Positions 1 to 12,400 of a stretch of DNA of 64,000 bases are shown one piece after another. Both the position numbers and the translations under genes were made by a program. How positions within the stretch are numbered: position 1 is the stretch's first letter; every line of letters begins with the position of its first letter. The DNA is taken from assembly GCF_963678635.1 (NCBI RefSeq), contig NC_087062.1, positions 66,263,415 through 66,327,414 of the forward strand, read 5' to 3'. The notes beneath the pieces were generated by a model. The model did not search any database. It saw only the letters and a list, made by a program, of their open reading frames with translations, and was not told where the DNA came from. The DNA is from Symsagittifera roscoffensis. Lineage: Eukaryota; Xenacoelomorpha; Acoela; Convolutidae.

Positions 1-1383
1 TCTCGAATAAAAACAAATGTAATCGATTCAAAGCCGTTTTAATCCCCTTAAAAATAAAAACAAATTCAGAATAGAAAAAAAAGCATTTAAATTGACTTCA
101 AATCGATTTGAATCAATTGTTTTAGCTGGGATTTAAGATCAATTTCAATCTTCATCTTTTTAATTTAATCTTCGTACTTTTTTCATACTAAAATCGATCT
201 AAATTTATTCAACGTACTTTTTCAACCTAAAATCAATCCTAATCCGTTATTTTAGTGTGGGAAGCTTATTGGTTTTCATAATTTCATACACGTCTCAATT
301 TTGAACGCTTAAAACTTGATTTTGTCAATCTAAATTTCATATTTTGTCAACGATATCTCAAAAATCAAAAACACTTTGAGATCACTCATCCGACAGTTGT
401 GCTCTGAAAAAGCTTTCATAGTACTGATTTAATAACTCGTTTCTCTAAAATTTGATTAGTCTTGAACAAAAAAAGATAAGGACGACGTTTTTTTTTCAGA
501 ATTTTCATTACGAGGCCAAATTGTAGTTTTTTCTGAATAGTAAGCGGAGTCAGCATTAAGCACGCTCTATTTGTTCTAATTTTGTGCTCATGTTTTCTTT
601 GATAGTTCGGACAAATTCTTAACCTTTTTAAAGACTTGTCTCTGGATTCCAGTTACCTACACAAAGTAAATTTTGCGCCTGTTCAGAGCACAGTTCGGCC
701 TTGTGATGTACTCTCACCAAAATTTTTATTGTTTCTTTTTTTTGCATAAATTTAAGTTTCAATCATTTATATCTTTGAAGCGACTCAATTGATTTTGTTT
801 AAAATTAATGAAGAAAACATGCTCAATTTAGATATGAATAACTACAATTGAGCCTTTCTCTCTTTTTTTAATTGAACACTAAATCAATTAATACAATTTA
901 GGTATTTACTGTATATTGGAAATTTCAGAAAATAAATCGCACCATTAAAATACTGGTGAAATCCGAACAAAAGTTCTCTTTTTGCCAAAATTTAACGATT
1001 TGTGAGAAACACTTTTGAAAATTTTGTTTCAATTTATTTTGTCCGGTTATATTAAATCAATACTATGAGGCTTGTTCAACGCAAAATCCAGTCAAATTTC
1101 GATAAGCAGTGAAAATGTTTGTGAAAAAAGCACTGAATTTTGCGGCTGCCCTTTAACTGGTCTCAAATAGTTTTTGATAAATGAATTTTTTTTGACAAAC
1201 TATAAAAGTTAGGCTGAAAATATCATTTTTTAAGCGTCAAAACTTGAATCATAAAATTTATTAGCTTGCTTCAGTTTAATTTGGAACATTTTGTATTCGC
1301 CACATAGCATCAAACTATAAGACGAGCAGTGTAACCAGACTGGTGGAAGTCTAAAGACAGTCCAAAGACAGTGGTGTGAGAAC
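1..1383. other. AT-rich stretch without a gene
   Basis: No open frame longer than about 70 codons and no recognisable protein motif is present. The first 250 bases are built from loose repeats of the motif AATCGATTTAAATC and its variants. The same motif recurs near 40.9-41.1 kb and 43.1-43.5 kb, so this is probably degenerate interspersed repeat DNA. I see nothing functional here. Confidence 0.5.
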
Positions 1384-4062
1384 TCGACGCGGCCCAGGAA
1401 ATAAGTTCTTTTGAAAATTTTTCTGAATAAAAAAACATCGCGAGCATAAATATTCCTCTGCTACTTTTTTTGAATCCTGAACAAAAGTGCAACCTAAAGA
1501 ATTGTAACATCGGCATTAGACAAAGTTTTTGAACGATCTCAATAACAATAGTTTTATACTGACAAGCTTAAGGTAATTCGGGCTTATTTGACACTCAAAA
1601 GTGGAAAAAATATGTTTCATCGGTTATCACAGATAATTTTATACTTATAAAATTAACGTAAAAATTTGTGTAACATTTTATTTCACATTTGGGTCAACTT
1701 GGGCTTATTTGACACTCGAAAATTGAAAAATTAGGTTTTACCAGTGATCAATTTTTCTGAACTCTTGAGAAGTCTCAGAATTAGAGCGTGAAAGTTCTCA
1801 GTTTTGCAGTAAGGTTTTGTTTTCATATTTCGTAGAAAACTTTTTTCGTTACCATGGCGGCCAGTCAGAATATTGAAAGTTTGCCGTGATATCAGCGGCT
1901 TTGGTCAAAACCGTGTTCATTTGACAGCATCGGTAAAATTAAGTAGGCCTCTTTTCTTGTACACTTTTTGATTGCGAGAATAAACGATATAACTAAGCGG
2001 TTTCTAAGGCAGTTCATATGCTTTTATTGTGCGGTGGTTACGCGTTGTAATGCTACAATTTGGGTTTTTGTAAGGCATTTGCAAGGCAGTTGAACCATTT
2101 CATAATGTTTATAATGCTAATTAAAAAAAATGCAAATAACTAAATTATCATATCAAATAAGCCCCGATCGTAAAACTTTCAAGTTAGCCCGAGATTAATT
2201 ATGAGATTGTACTTCGAAATTTAATTCGAATTACTAGATAAAAACAGACAGAACATTTTTGGATACTTTTCAGGGTTTCGGGTGAAAGCCATCGTTTAGC
2301 TGTGGAATATCTATACTGCTCGACTTTCAATGAATTGGTTGAAACGATTTTTATTTTTTTTTACTGAACTTGAGGTTATCGGCTGTAGTAGTTAATATCC
2401 ACAGAAAGTTTAAAGTATCGGATGAAGTGATTACGCATTGATGCCGAAACTATATCAAAGATTTTGACCTATGGTAAACAATTGTCGCATGGTTTAATTT
2501 TCAACGCTCATCTTTATCAAAAATTTCCCGGTGCGTTTCCCCAACAGAGACGCCAAATACAGCTTAGACCAAATCCTTGCTTTTAGTTTGCTCATTTGCA
2601 AGATAAAAATTTGAAAACAAGATTTTTACTCAAAAGTTGTTCAAAAAACTCATCGATGACTAAAACAATCCGGGGGAAAAACAATAAAAAAATACCTAAT
2701 ATCTTTGAAGCTTTTTCCAAAATTTGGTCGCAAAAAAGCTTGTCGTGTCACAAGCCAATTACTCGAGAACCATCGACATATTTATGAGCAGCTGAATTCA
2801 TTTTTATCGTTATATATAATTTAACCTAAGGTTTGTTAAATTGGATATACAATAAATAAACTTGACAGAATGGTTCAAAATTGAGCATAGGTTTCTTAAG
2901 TTCATTTCAAAACGCATAACTTTAGCTTGAGAGTGATTGACCATACATTTTAAGCATTTATCATGGATTATATACCTTCAAACGTCATGTCATTGACAAT
3001 TCAAATGTAAAAAAATAGTAGAAGGAAAGATGAGCTGATTAGAAAAAAAGCTTGAGAAAATTGAAGCTTAGGTGGGTGACCAGTAAACTATTGGCCAACG
3101 TCGTCTTATTGAGTTTTTGCAAAAAAAATGAAAATATTTTTAAGAGAGGCTGGGAGAGCAGGAGCAATACACAAATATGACTATTCTCTATCGTATCAAT
3201 TCCATCTTTTGTTTCCAGACGAGTGATTAAGGTAACCAGCTAGCCTTTCAAATTTTTTTAAAAACATTTTTGGAATTGAAAACAAATTAGAAACAAGGAT
3301 AGCTGGTTACTGTGCAAGTTTTTTGAATTTCAAGACTTTGATTCCCAAAATTGCGCTAAAAATCTTCGAAAAAAAACTACCTTTACTTGAGCAAAACCAA
3401 GTTTTCACGGCCTAAATTAAGCTTAAATAAGCTATTGTAAGCCTACACGGCTCATTAACTGGAAATTAGACATAATTGATTAGCTCAAAGTTAGACCAAA
3501 AATCAAAAAAATTTCAAACCGGTTCTTCTCGACTCTGAAAACTTAGTAAAATTTTAAAATGTCTCTCGAATTAAGATTGAAAGGGCTTTAATATGATATA
3601 TCACTCAACCCTGTCCAATGATTATTTGTGGTAGCTGATTTTGCGTTGAAAGCAAAAAAACTAAAACAGACCCGAATACAAAGTTCCTCCCCATTTTCAA
3701 TGGTCGGAACAACAAGATGGTTTGTTCTTACTTAAACTCAGGAACATGGGAAAAACACGGAACAGCAGGGAAGTGGTAAGTTAGTCTAGTAGGCAATAGA
3801 GATAAACAAAATCTTTTTTAAGGAGCCGTTAACCAAGCAAGAAACAGGAAAATAAGAGCATGTTGTTCATGTAGGTCTTGTGTTAAACACGAAGAATTAG
3901 TCTGTTGTTGTTGGTGAAAACGGTAGATAAAAGCAATAAAAATCGTCAAAGTTAATAGTTTGAATAGTCCGTTAAAAACCTAAGCATAACGCAGAAAAAG
4001 GAAAATATGTACAATTAGCTAGATTTACCGCAATATATCGAAACACATCTCTCCTCCCAAAT
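1384..4062. repeat. 2.68-kb tandem unit, copy 1 of 3
   Basis: The unit begins at TCGACGCGGCCC and runs until the same 12-mer recurs at 4063, a period of 2679 bases. It is AT-rich and contains no convincing gene. A 63-codon open frame at about 2596 is repeated in each copy, but it has no recognisable motif and its composition is that of the flanking DNA. Inside the unit, GGGCTTATTTGACACTC occurs twice (about 1580 and 1700), so it has internal substructure. Copy 1 differs from copies 2 and 3 at a few sites, for example near 1440-1500 and 2650. Confidence 0.95.
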
Positions 4063-6738
4063 TCGACGCGGCCCAGGAAATAAGTTCTTTTGAAAATTGT
4101 TCTGAATAAAAAAACATCGCGAGCATAAATATTCCTCTGCTACTTTTTTTGAATCCTGAACAAAAGTGCAACCTAATGAATTGTAACATCGGCATTAGAC
4201 AAAGTTTTTGAACGATCTCAATAACATTAGTTTTATACTGACAAGCTTAAGGTAATTCGGGCTTATTTGACACTCAAAAGTGGAAAAAATATGTTTCATC
4301 GGTTATCACAGATAATTTTATACTTATAAAATTAACGTAAAAATTTGTGTAACATTTTATTTCACATTTGGGTCAACTTGGGCTTATTTGACACTCGAAA
4401 ATTGAAAAATTAAGTTTTACCAGTGATCAATTTTTCTGAACTCTTGAGAAGTCTCAGAATTAGAGCGTGAAAGTTCTCAGTTTTGCAGTAAGGTTTTGTT
4501 TTCATATTTCGTAGAAAACTTTTTCGTTACCATGGCGGCCAGTCAGAATATTGAAAGTTTGCCGTGATATCAGCGGCTTTGGTCAAAACCGTGTTCATTT
4601 GACAGCATCGGTAAAATTAAGTAGGCCTCTTTTCTTGTACACTTTTTGATTGCGAGAATAAACGATATAACTAAGCGGTTTCTAAGGCAGTTCATATGCT
4701 TTTATTGTGCGGTGGTTACGCGTTGTAATGCTACAATTTGGGTTTTTGTAAGGCATTTGCAAGGCAGTTGAACCATTTCATAATGTTTATAATGCTAATT
4801 AAAAAAAATGCAAATAACTAAATTATCATATCAAATAAGCCCCGATCGTAAAACTTTCAAGTTAGCCCGAGATTAATTATGAGATTGTACTTCGAAATTT
4901 AATTCGAATTACTAGATAAAAACAGACAGAACATTTTTGGATACTTTTCAGGGTTTCGGGTGAAAGCCATCGTTTAGCTGTGGAATATCTATACTGCTCG
5001 ACTTTCAATGAATTGGTTGAAACGATTTTTATTTTTTTTTACTGAACTTGAGGTTATCGGCTGTAGTAGTTAATATCCACAGAAAGTTTAAAGTATCGGA
5101 TGAAGTGATTACGCATTGATGCCGAAACTATATCAAAGATTTTGACCTATGGTAAACAATTGTCGCATGGTTTAATTTTCAACGCTCATCTTTATCAAAA
5201 ATTTCCCGGTGCGTTTCCCCAACAGAGACGCCAAATACAGCTTAGACCAAATCCTTGCTTTTAGTTTGCTCATTTGCAAGATAAAAATTTGAAAACAAGA
5301 TTTTTACTCAAAAGTTGTTCAATAAACTCATCGATGACTAAAACAATCCGGGGGAAAAACAATAAAAAAATACCTAATATCTTTGAAGCTTTTTCCAAAA
5401 TTTGGTCGCAAAAAAGCTTGTCGTGTCACAAGCCAATTACTCGAGAACCATCGACATATTTATGAGCAGCTGAATTCATTTTTATCGTTATATATAATTT
5501 AACCTAAGGTTTGTTAAATTGGATATACAATAAATAAACTTGACAGAATGGTTCAAAATTGAGCATAGGTTTTTTAAGTTCATTTCAAAACGCATAACTT
5601 TAGCTTGAGAGTGATTGACCATACATTTTAAGCATTTATCATGGATTATATACCTTCAAACGTCATGTCATTGACAATTCAAATGTAAAAAAATAGTAGA
5701 AGGAAAGATGAGCTGATTAGAAAAAAGCTTGAGAAAATTGAAGCTTAGGTGGGTGACCAGTAAACTATTGGCCAACGTCGTCTTATTGAGTTTTTGCAAA
5801 AAAATGAAAATATTTTTTAGAGAGGCTGGGAGAGCAGGAGCAATACACAAATATGACTATTCTCTATCGTATCAATTCCATCTTTTGTTTCCAGACGAGT
5901 GATTAAGGTAACCAGCTAGCCTTTCAAATTTTTTTAAAAACATTTTTGGAATTGAAAACAAATTAGAAACAAGGATAGCTGGTTACTGTGCAAGTTTTTT
6001 GAATTTCAAGACTTTGATTCCCAAAATTGCGCTAAAAATCTTCGAAAAAAAACTACCTTTACTTGAGCAAAACCAAGTTTTCACGGCCTAAATTAAGCTT
6101 AAATAAGCTATTGTAAGCCTACACGGCTCATTAACTGGAAATTAGACATAATTGATTAGCTCAAAGTTAGACCAAAAATCAAAAAAATTTCAAACCGGTT
6201 CTTCTCGACTCTGAAAACTTAGTAAAATTTTAAAATGTCTCTCGAATTAAGATTGAAAGGGCTTTAATATGATATATCACTCAACCCTGTCCAATGATTA
6301 TTTGTGGTAGCTGATTTTGCGTTGAAAGCAAAAAAACTAAAACAGACCCGAATACAAAGTTCCTCCCCATTTTCAATGGTCGGAACAACAAGATGGTTTG
6401 TTCTTACTTAAACTCAGGAACATGGGAAAAACACGGAACAGCAGGGAAGTGGTAAGTTAGTCTAGTAGGCAATAGAGATAAACAAAATCTTTTTTAAGGA
6501 GCCGTTAACCAAGCAAGAAACAGGAAAATAAGAGCATGTTGTTCATGTAGGTCTTGTGTTAAACACGAAGAATTAGTCTGTTGTTGTTGGTGAAAACGGT
6601 AGATAAAAGCAATAAAAATCGTCAAAGTTAATAGTTTGAATAGTCCGTTAAAAACCTAAGCATAACGCAGAAAAAGGAAAATATGTACAATTAGCTAGAT
6701 TTACCGCAATATATCGAAACACATCTCTCCTCCCAAAT
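4063..6738. repeat. 2.68-kb tandem unit, copy 2 of 3
   Basis: This is the second head-to-tail unit, 2676 bases long. It matches copy 3 slightly better than copy 1: for example, both carry the same changes near 4177-4230 and the same base at the position equivalent to 2650 in copy 1. Differences from copy 1 are single substitutions and homopolymer length changes only. The unit ends with CTCTCCTCCCAAA before the next TCGACGCGGCCC. Confidence 0.95.
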
Positions 6739-9413
6739 TCGACGCGGCCCAGGAAATAAGTTCTTTTGAAAATTGTTCTGAATAAAAAAACATCGCGAGC
6801 ATAAATATTCCTCTGCTACTTTTTTTGAATCCTGAACAAAAGTGCAACCTAATGAATTGTAACATCGGCATTAGACAAAGTTTTTGAACGATCTCAATAA
6901 CATTAGTTTTATACTGACAAGCTTAAGGTAATTCGGGCTTATTTGACACTCAAAAGTGGAAAAAATATGTTTCATCGGTTATCACAGATAATTTTATACT
7001 TATAAAATTAACGTAAAAATTTGTGTAACATTTTATTTCACATTTGGGTCAACTTGGGCTTATTTGACACTCGAAAATTGAAAAATTAAGTTTTACCAGT
7101 GATCAATTTTTCTGAACTCTTGAGAAGTCTCAGAATTAGAGCGTGAAAGTTCTCAGTTTTGCAGTAAGGTTTTGTTTTCATATTTCGTAGAAAACTTTTT
7201 CGTTACCATGGCGGCCAGTCAGAATATTGAAAGTTTGCCGTGATATCAGCGGCTTTGGTCAAAACCGTGTTCATTTGACAGCATCGGTAAAATTAAGTAG
7301 GCCTCTTTTCTTGTACACTTTTTGATTGCGAGAATAAACGATATAACTAAGCGGTTTCTAAGGCAGTTCATATGCTTTTATTGTGCGGTGGTTACGCGTT
7401 GTAATGCTACAATTTGGGTTTTTGTAAGGCATTTGCAAGGCAGTTGAACCATTTCATAATGTTTATAATGCTAATTAAAAAAAATGCAAATAACTAAATT
7501 ATCATATCAAATAAGCCCCGATCGTAAAACTTTCAAGTTAGCCCGAGATTAATTATGAGATTGTACTTCGAAATTTAATTCGAATTACTAGATAAAAACA
7601 GACAGAACATTTTTGGATACTTTTCAGGGTTTCGGGTGAAAGCCATCGTTTAGCTGTGGAATATCTATACTGCTCGACTTTCAATGAATTGGTTGAAACG
7701 ATTTTTATTTTTTTTTACTGAACTTGAGGTTATCGGCTGTAGTAGTTAATATCCACAGAAAGTTTAAAGTATCGGATGAAGTGATTACGCATTGATGCCG
7801 AAACTATATCAAAGATTTTGACCTATGGTAAACAATTGTCGCATGGTTTAATTTTCAACGCTCATCTTTATCAAAAATTTCCCGGTGCGTTTCCCCAACA
7901 GAGACGCCAAATACAGCTTAGACCAAATCCTTGCTTTTAGTTTGCTCATTTGCAAGATAAAAATTTGAAAACAAGATTTTTACTCAAAAGTTGTTCAATA
8001 AACTCATCGATGACTAAAACAATCCGGGGGAAAAACAATAAAAAAATACCTAATATCTTTGAAGCTTTTTCCAAAATTTGGTCGCAAAAAAGCTTGTCGT
8101 GTCACAAGCCAATTACTCGAGAACCATCGACATATTTATGAGCAGCTGAATTCATTTTTATCGTTATATATAATTTAACCTAAGGTTTGTTAAATTGGAT
8201 ATACAATAAATAAACTTGACAGAATGGTTCAAAATTGAGCATAGGTTTTTTAAGTTCATTTCAAAACGCATAACTTTAGCTTGAGAGTGATTGACCATAC
8301 ATTTTAAGCATTTATCATGGATTATATACCTTCAAACGTCATGTCATTGACAATTCAAATGTAAAAAAATAGTAGAAGGAAAGATGAGCTGATTAGAAAA
8401 AAGCTTGAGAAAATTGAAGCTTAGGTGGGTGACCAGTAAACTATTGGCCAACGTCGTCTTATTGAGTTTTTGCAAAAAAATGAAAATATTTTTAAGAGAG
8501 GCTGGGAGAGCAGGAGCAATACACAAATATGACTATTCTCTATCGTATCAATTCCATCTTTTGTTTCCAGACGAGTGATTAAGGTAACCAGCTAGCCTTT
8601 CAAATTTTTTTAAAAACATTTTTGGAATTGAAAACAAATTAGAAACAAGGATAGCTGGTTACTGTGCAAGTTTTTTGAATTTCAAGACTTTGATTCCCAA
8701 AATTGCGCTAAAAATCTTCGAAAAAAAACTACCTTTACTTGAGCAAAACCAAGTTTTCACGGCCTAAATTAAGCTTAGATAAGCTATTGTAAGCCTACAC
8801 GGCTCATTAACTGGAAATTAGACATAATTGATTAGCTCAAAGTTAGACCAAAAATCAAAAAAATTTCAAACCGGTTCTTCTCGACTCTGAAAACTTAGTA
8901 AAATTTTAAAATGTCTCTCGAATTAAGATTGAAAGGGCTTTAATATGATATATCACTCAACCCTGTCCAATGATTATTTGTGGTAGCTGATTTTGCGTTG
9001 AAAGCAAAAAAACTAAAACAGACCCGAATACAAAGTTCCTCCCCATTTTCAATGGTCGGAACAACAAGATGGTTTGTTCTTACTTAAACTCAGGAACATG
9101 GGAAAAACACGGAACAGCAGGGAAGTGGTAAGTTAGTCTAGTAGGCAATAGAGATAAACAAAATCTTTTTTAAGGAGCCGTTAACCAAGCAAGAAACAGG
9201 AAAATAAGAGCATGTTGTTCATGTAGGTCTTGTGTTAAACACGAAGAATTGGTCTGTTGTTGTTGGTGAAAACGGTAGATAAAAGCAATAAAATTCGTCA
9301 AAGTTAATAGTTTGAATAGTCCGTTAAAAACCTAAGCATAACGCAGAAAAAGGAAAATATGTACAATTAGCTAGATTTACCGCAATATATCGAAACACAT
9401 CTCTCCTCCCAAA
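6739..9413. repeat. 2.68-kb tandem unit, copy 3 of 3
   Basis: This is the third head-to-tail unit, about 2675 bases, ending at the shared CTCTCCTCCCAAA. Beyond 9413 the sequence departs from the unit. It carries private substitutions, for example near 8777, 9250 and 9295, which indicates that the three copies are separate and not one sequence entered three times. Confidence 0.95.
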
Positions 9414-12400
9414 AATATCAGATACCACTAAACCCTGATACAAACTCTAATGGCAGAACTCTTTTAAATGTCTCAGAGCCATTACTACAAAAAACGTGTC
9501 GTTTGTTAAAGCAGGTCAAAGTTTTAGTTGATACAACAAAACTTATCAAGTTCAATCAATTTTTTTCTCGGAAAAAAATTTGTAAAAAATAGAAAATGTG
9601 AACCAATAGTCGCATCAGAGAAATCTTGCAGTTGTTCAAAAAATTAATTAGTTAAATTTGAAAAATGATACAAAGCAAGACATCAATTTGAACAAGTGTT
9701 CTAATTTTTTCTGTTGCTTGCAAGAACTTGCTGCAAAGTTCCTTCCGACCAAAAGAAAGAATGTTTCTTATTATATCAAAGCTGTTTACTTAAAACCTGT
9801 AAACACAAAAAAAAACTAAAGAAAAAAAATTTTGAAAGCTTCAATTCAAAAAACAGCCCAGATCCGTACAAATTTAACTGTTTCTTTTTCTTATAAGTTA
9901 CAGAGTCGTTGAAAATGAAAGCCAATGATCAAAATCATTATCAAAAAAAGTCCTACTTATTTTTAATCATATTGTATTAAAACAGTATTTGATATATTTT
10001 GAGCAGCTAATTTTAAAAGGTTGAAAAAACATTTCCACAAAAAGCATAACCAATTTTTTTTTATGATTTAGATCTAATCACAAAGTAATTTCGATGCTAA
10101 TTTTTTGCTGAATACGAGAAAAAAATAAAAAACGGAAAAGTTAATCTATAAAAATGAGTGGAAAATCATAAATTTAAAAAGTTTTTGATACAGTCAACCA
10201 TTGTTTTTTATCAACAACAGTCAAGTTAGATATGTTTCAAGAAAAGAATAAAAAATGGAGGAAAAACAGTGATCTATATGAGGCCTACTTTTTTCATTCT
10301 ATATATACAGGATATCGAGGAAAAGTAACAGTCTTGGATACTTTAGTAGCTTAACTATCTGTTTTGATGATACAGCTATGAAACAAAACTCCTCATCCAT
10401 TGTTAAAACAGCAGATCATCATGAAGTCTATATAGAGTTTTTGTTTTGATTAAAAGGCAAAAAACCAACCCCAAACATAAAACAAATGAAAATCAAGCTT
10501 TTTGCTTAGAAAAAATTGTCGTCAAATAATATAAGAAAACCGCAATCAATCGAAAAAAAAGATATAAGATAAAATTTCGTATAAAGTTTTTGGATAAAAA
10601 AAGCTTGAAAACCGCCTTATTGGTTAAAAAGAAACAAATGAGCCAATAGTGCTATTTTCAAGGGTGAGAAGAAAGATTTGAACAGAAAGAAGCTTATTGT
10701 GGTATGAAAAACTTTTGCACTGTCGGTTACACAAAAAGTTAGCCTCAAAGTTCGTTTACGCATCTACTAATAAAAAAATGAAAACCAAGCGAAGCTGTTA
10801 AAATTACAACATAAAAGCCATTTGTTACAAAACAAAGAATGAAGTCGAAAGTTAGATTTCAATTTAAAATTTCTTAACATTGAGTAAAGTTATTGCTGAT
10901 CCGCAAACAGCAATAAAACGAGACTTGATATTTTTGACGTTCCTTCCAAAGTTGGTTCGAGAAAAACTAAATATGTCAATTGCTACTCGAGAACCATCGA
11001 CATACTTGTGAGCAGTTGATTTCGATTTTTTGTTTTATCTAATTTAACAATTTTAAAATGAAAATTGTAGGTCTTTAAAAATTAGTTGATCAACAAACTG
11101 GTTCAAAATTTAACATCAATTTCATGTTCTTTTCAAGAAAATTATAAAATCAGCTTGATATACTTTTGCTAGACGTTAAGCAAACCAGAAGCATGAAAAC
11201 AAGAGCCTGTTCTTCAAGGAGGTCTTGCGTTAAAACCAAGAACTGTGTCGTTTTTGTTGCGGCGGAAACGGTAGACAAAGGTAAGAAAATTGTTCAAAGT
11301 AAATAGTTGGGTGATCTTGTACAAACTTAGGCATAACGCTGAAACAAGAAAGTATGTACAAATAATTAGATACGACACAATATCTCAAAACAGAGCCCCC
11401 CCCCCCCAAAAAAGTATCAGGTTGCACAATTGAAATAAATAAACGTCTTTTTCAAGTGTTCAGTGAGGAACTCAAACATCAAATTTTGAGTTATCTACGA
11501 CAAATTGTTAAAGTTTTTGTTATATATCTTGTCTTTTGAATGGAAAACTTCATTTCAGTTTAAGTCGCAATCTATTTTTTGAAGAAAAAAATATGAAAGA
11601 ATGAGCCCTAAAGAAAGCCTAGAGCCGTACTAGTTTACTAGCTTTTTTCTATAGCATTACATAGTCATTGACTGCTGCTTACTTCGAGTCAATGACAGCG
11701 CTTTTTAAGAAAAAAAAACCCCAATTGCCAGTTTTTTCCGGAAAACACCAAAATCGCAAAAGGATGCGAAAACATGACGACACTATCAAAAACATCCTAC
11801 TGTTTAAATTATTCTGTTGTTGATCAACTTTCGGTAAGATTTCAAGAAGCTCATTTTCAATAGATAAAGGTATGTCAAAAAAACAATGTAAAATAAACTA
11901 GATTAAACACAACATTTCAGATGCTACTGCATTAATTATTCAAAAACAATTGACAGTAAGGTCAATCTTTTTAACCCAGTGGAGTTTCCGTATAAAATGA
12001 TACAGTCAACCAATAATTATCAAAGAATTCAAGTTGTTTATCAAAAATGCCTACATCAAAAATTGGAGAAAAAAGTTTGATATACGACACGGATCTTAAC
12101 GATTCCTCTTTTTTCATTCTATATAACAATTTTATTAAAACGATACCCCAGTAGCAACTTTCTCTATTTAGATGGAACAGGTATAATACAAAGCTCCACA
12201 TACAGTAGATCAGCAAGAGGTCTCAGAATAAGTTTAGATTTGACTATTAAGCAAAAAATAACCTTAAACATCAAAAAACCAAGTGTTTTGGTTGGAATAT
12301 TGTCGTCAAGCCATCTACCGACAAAAAAAACAGGCGATAAAAAATAAATTTAAAAAAATTTAATAATTTGGAATCATTATTACTGAGTAAGTAAAACTCA

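Noticed and set aside
2596-8141. The same 63-codon frame three times, a candidate repeated gene
   Set aside because: It is carried along by the 2.68-kb tandem units, has no motif, and its composition equals that of the surrounding AT-rich DNA.
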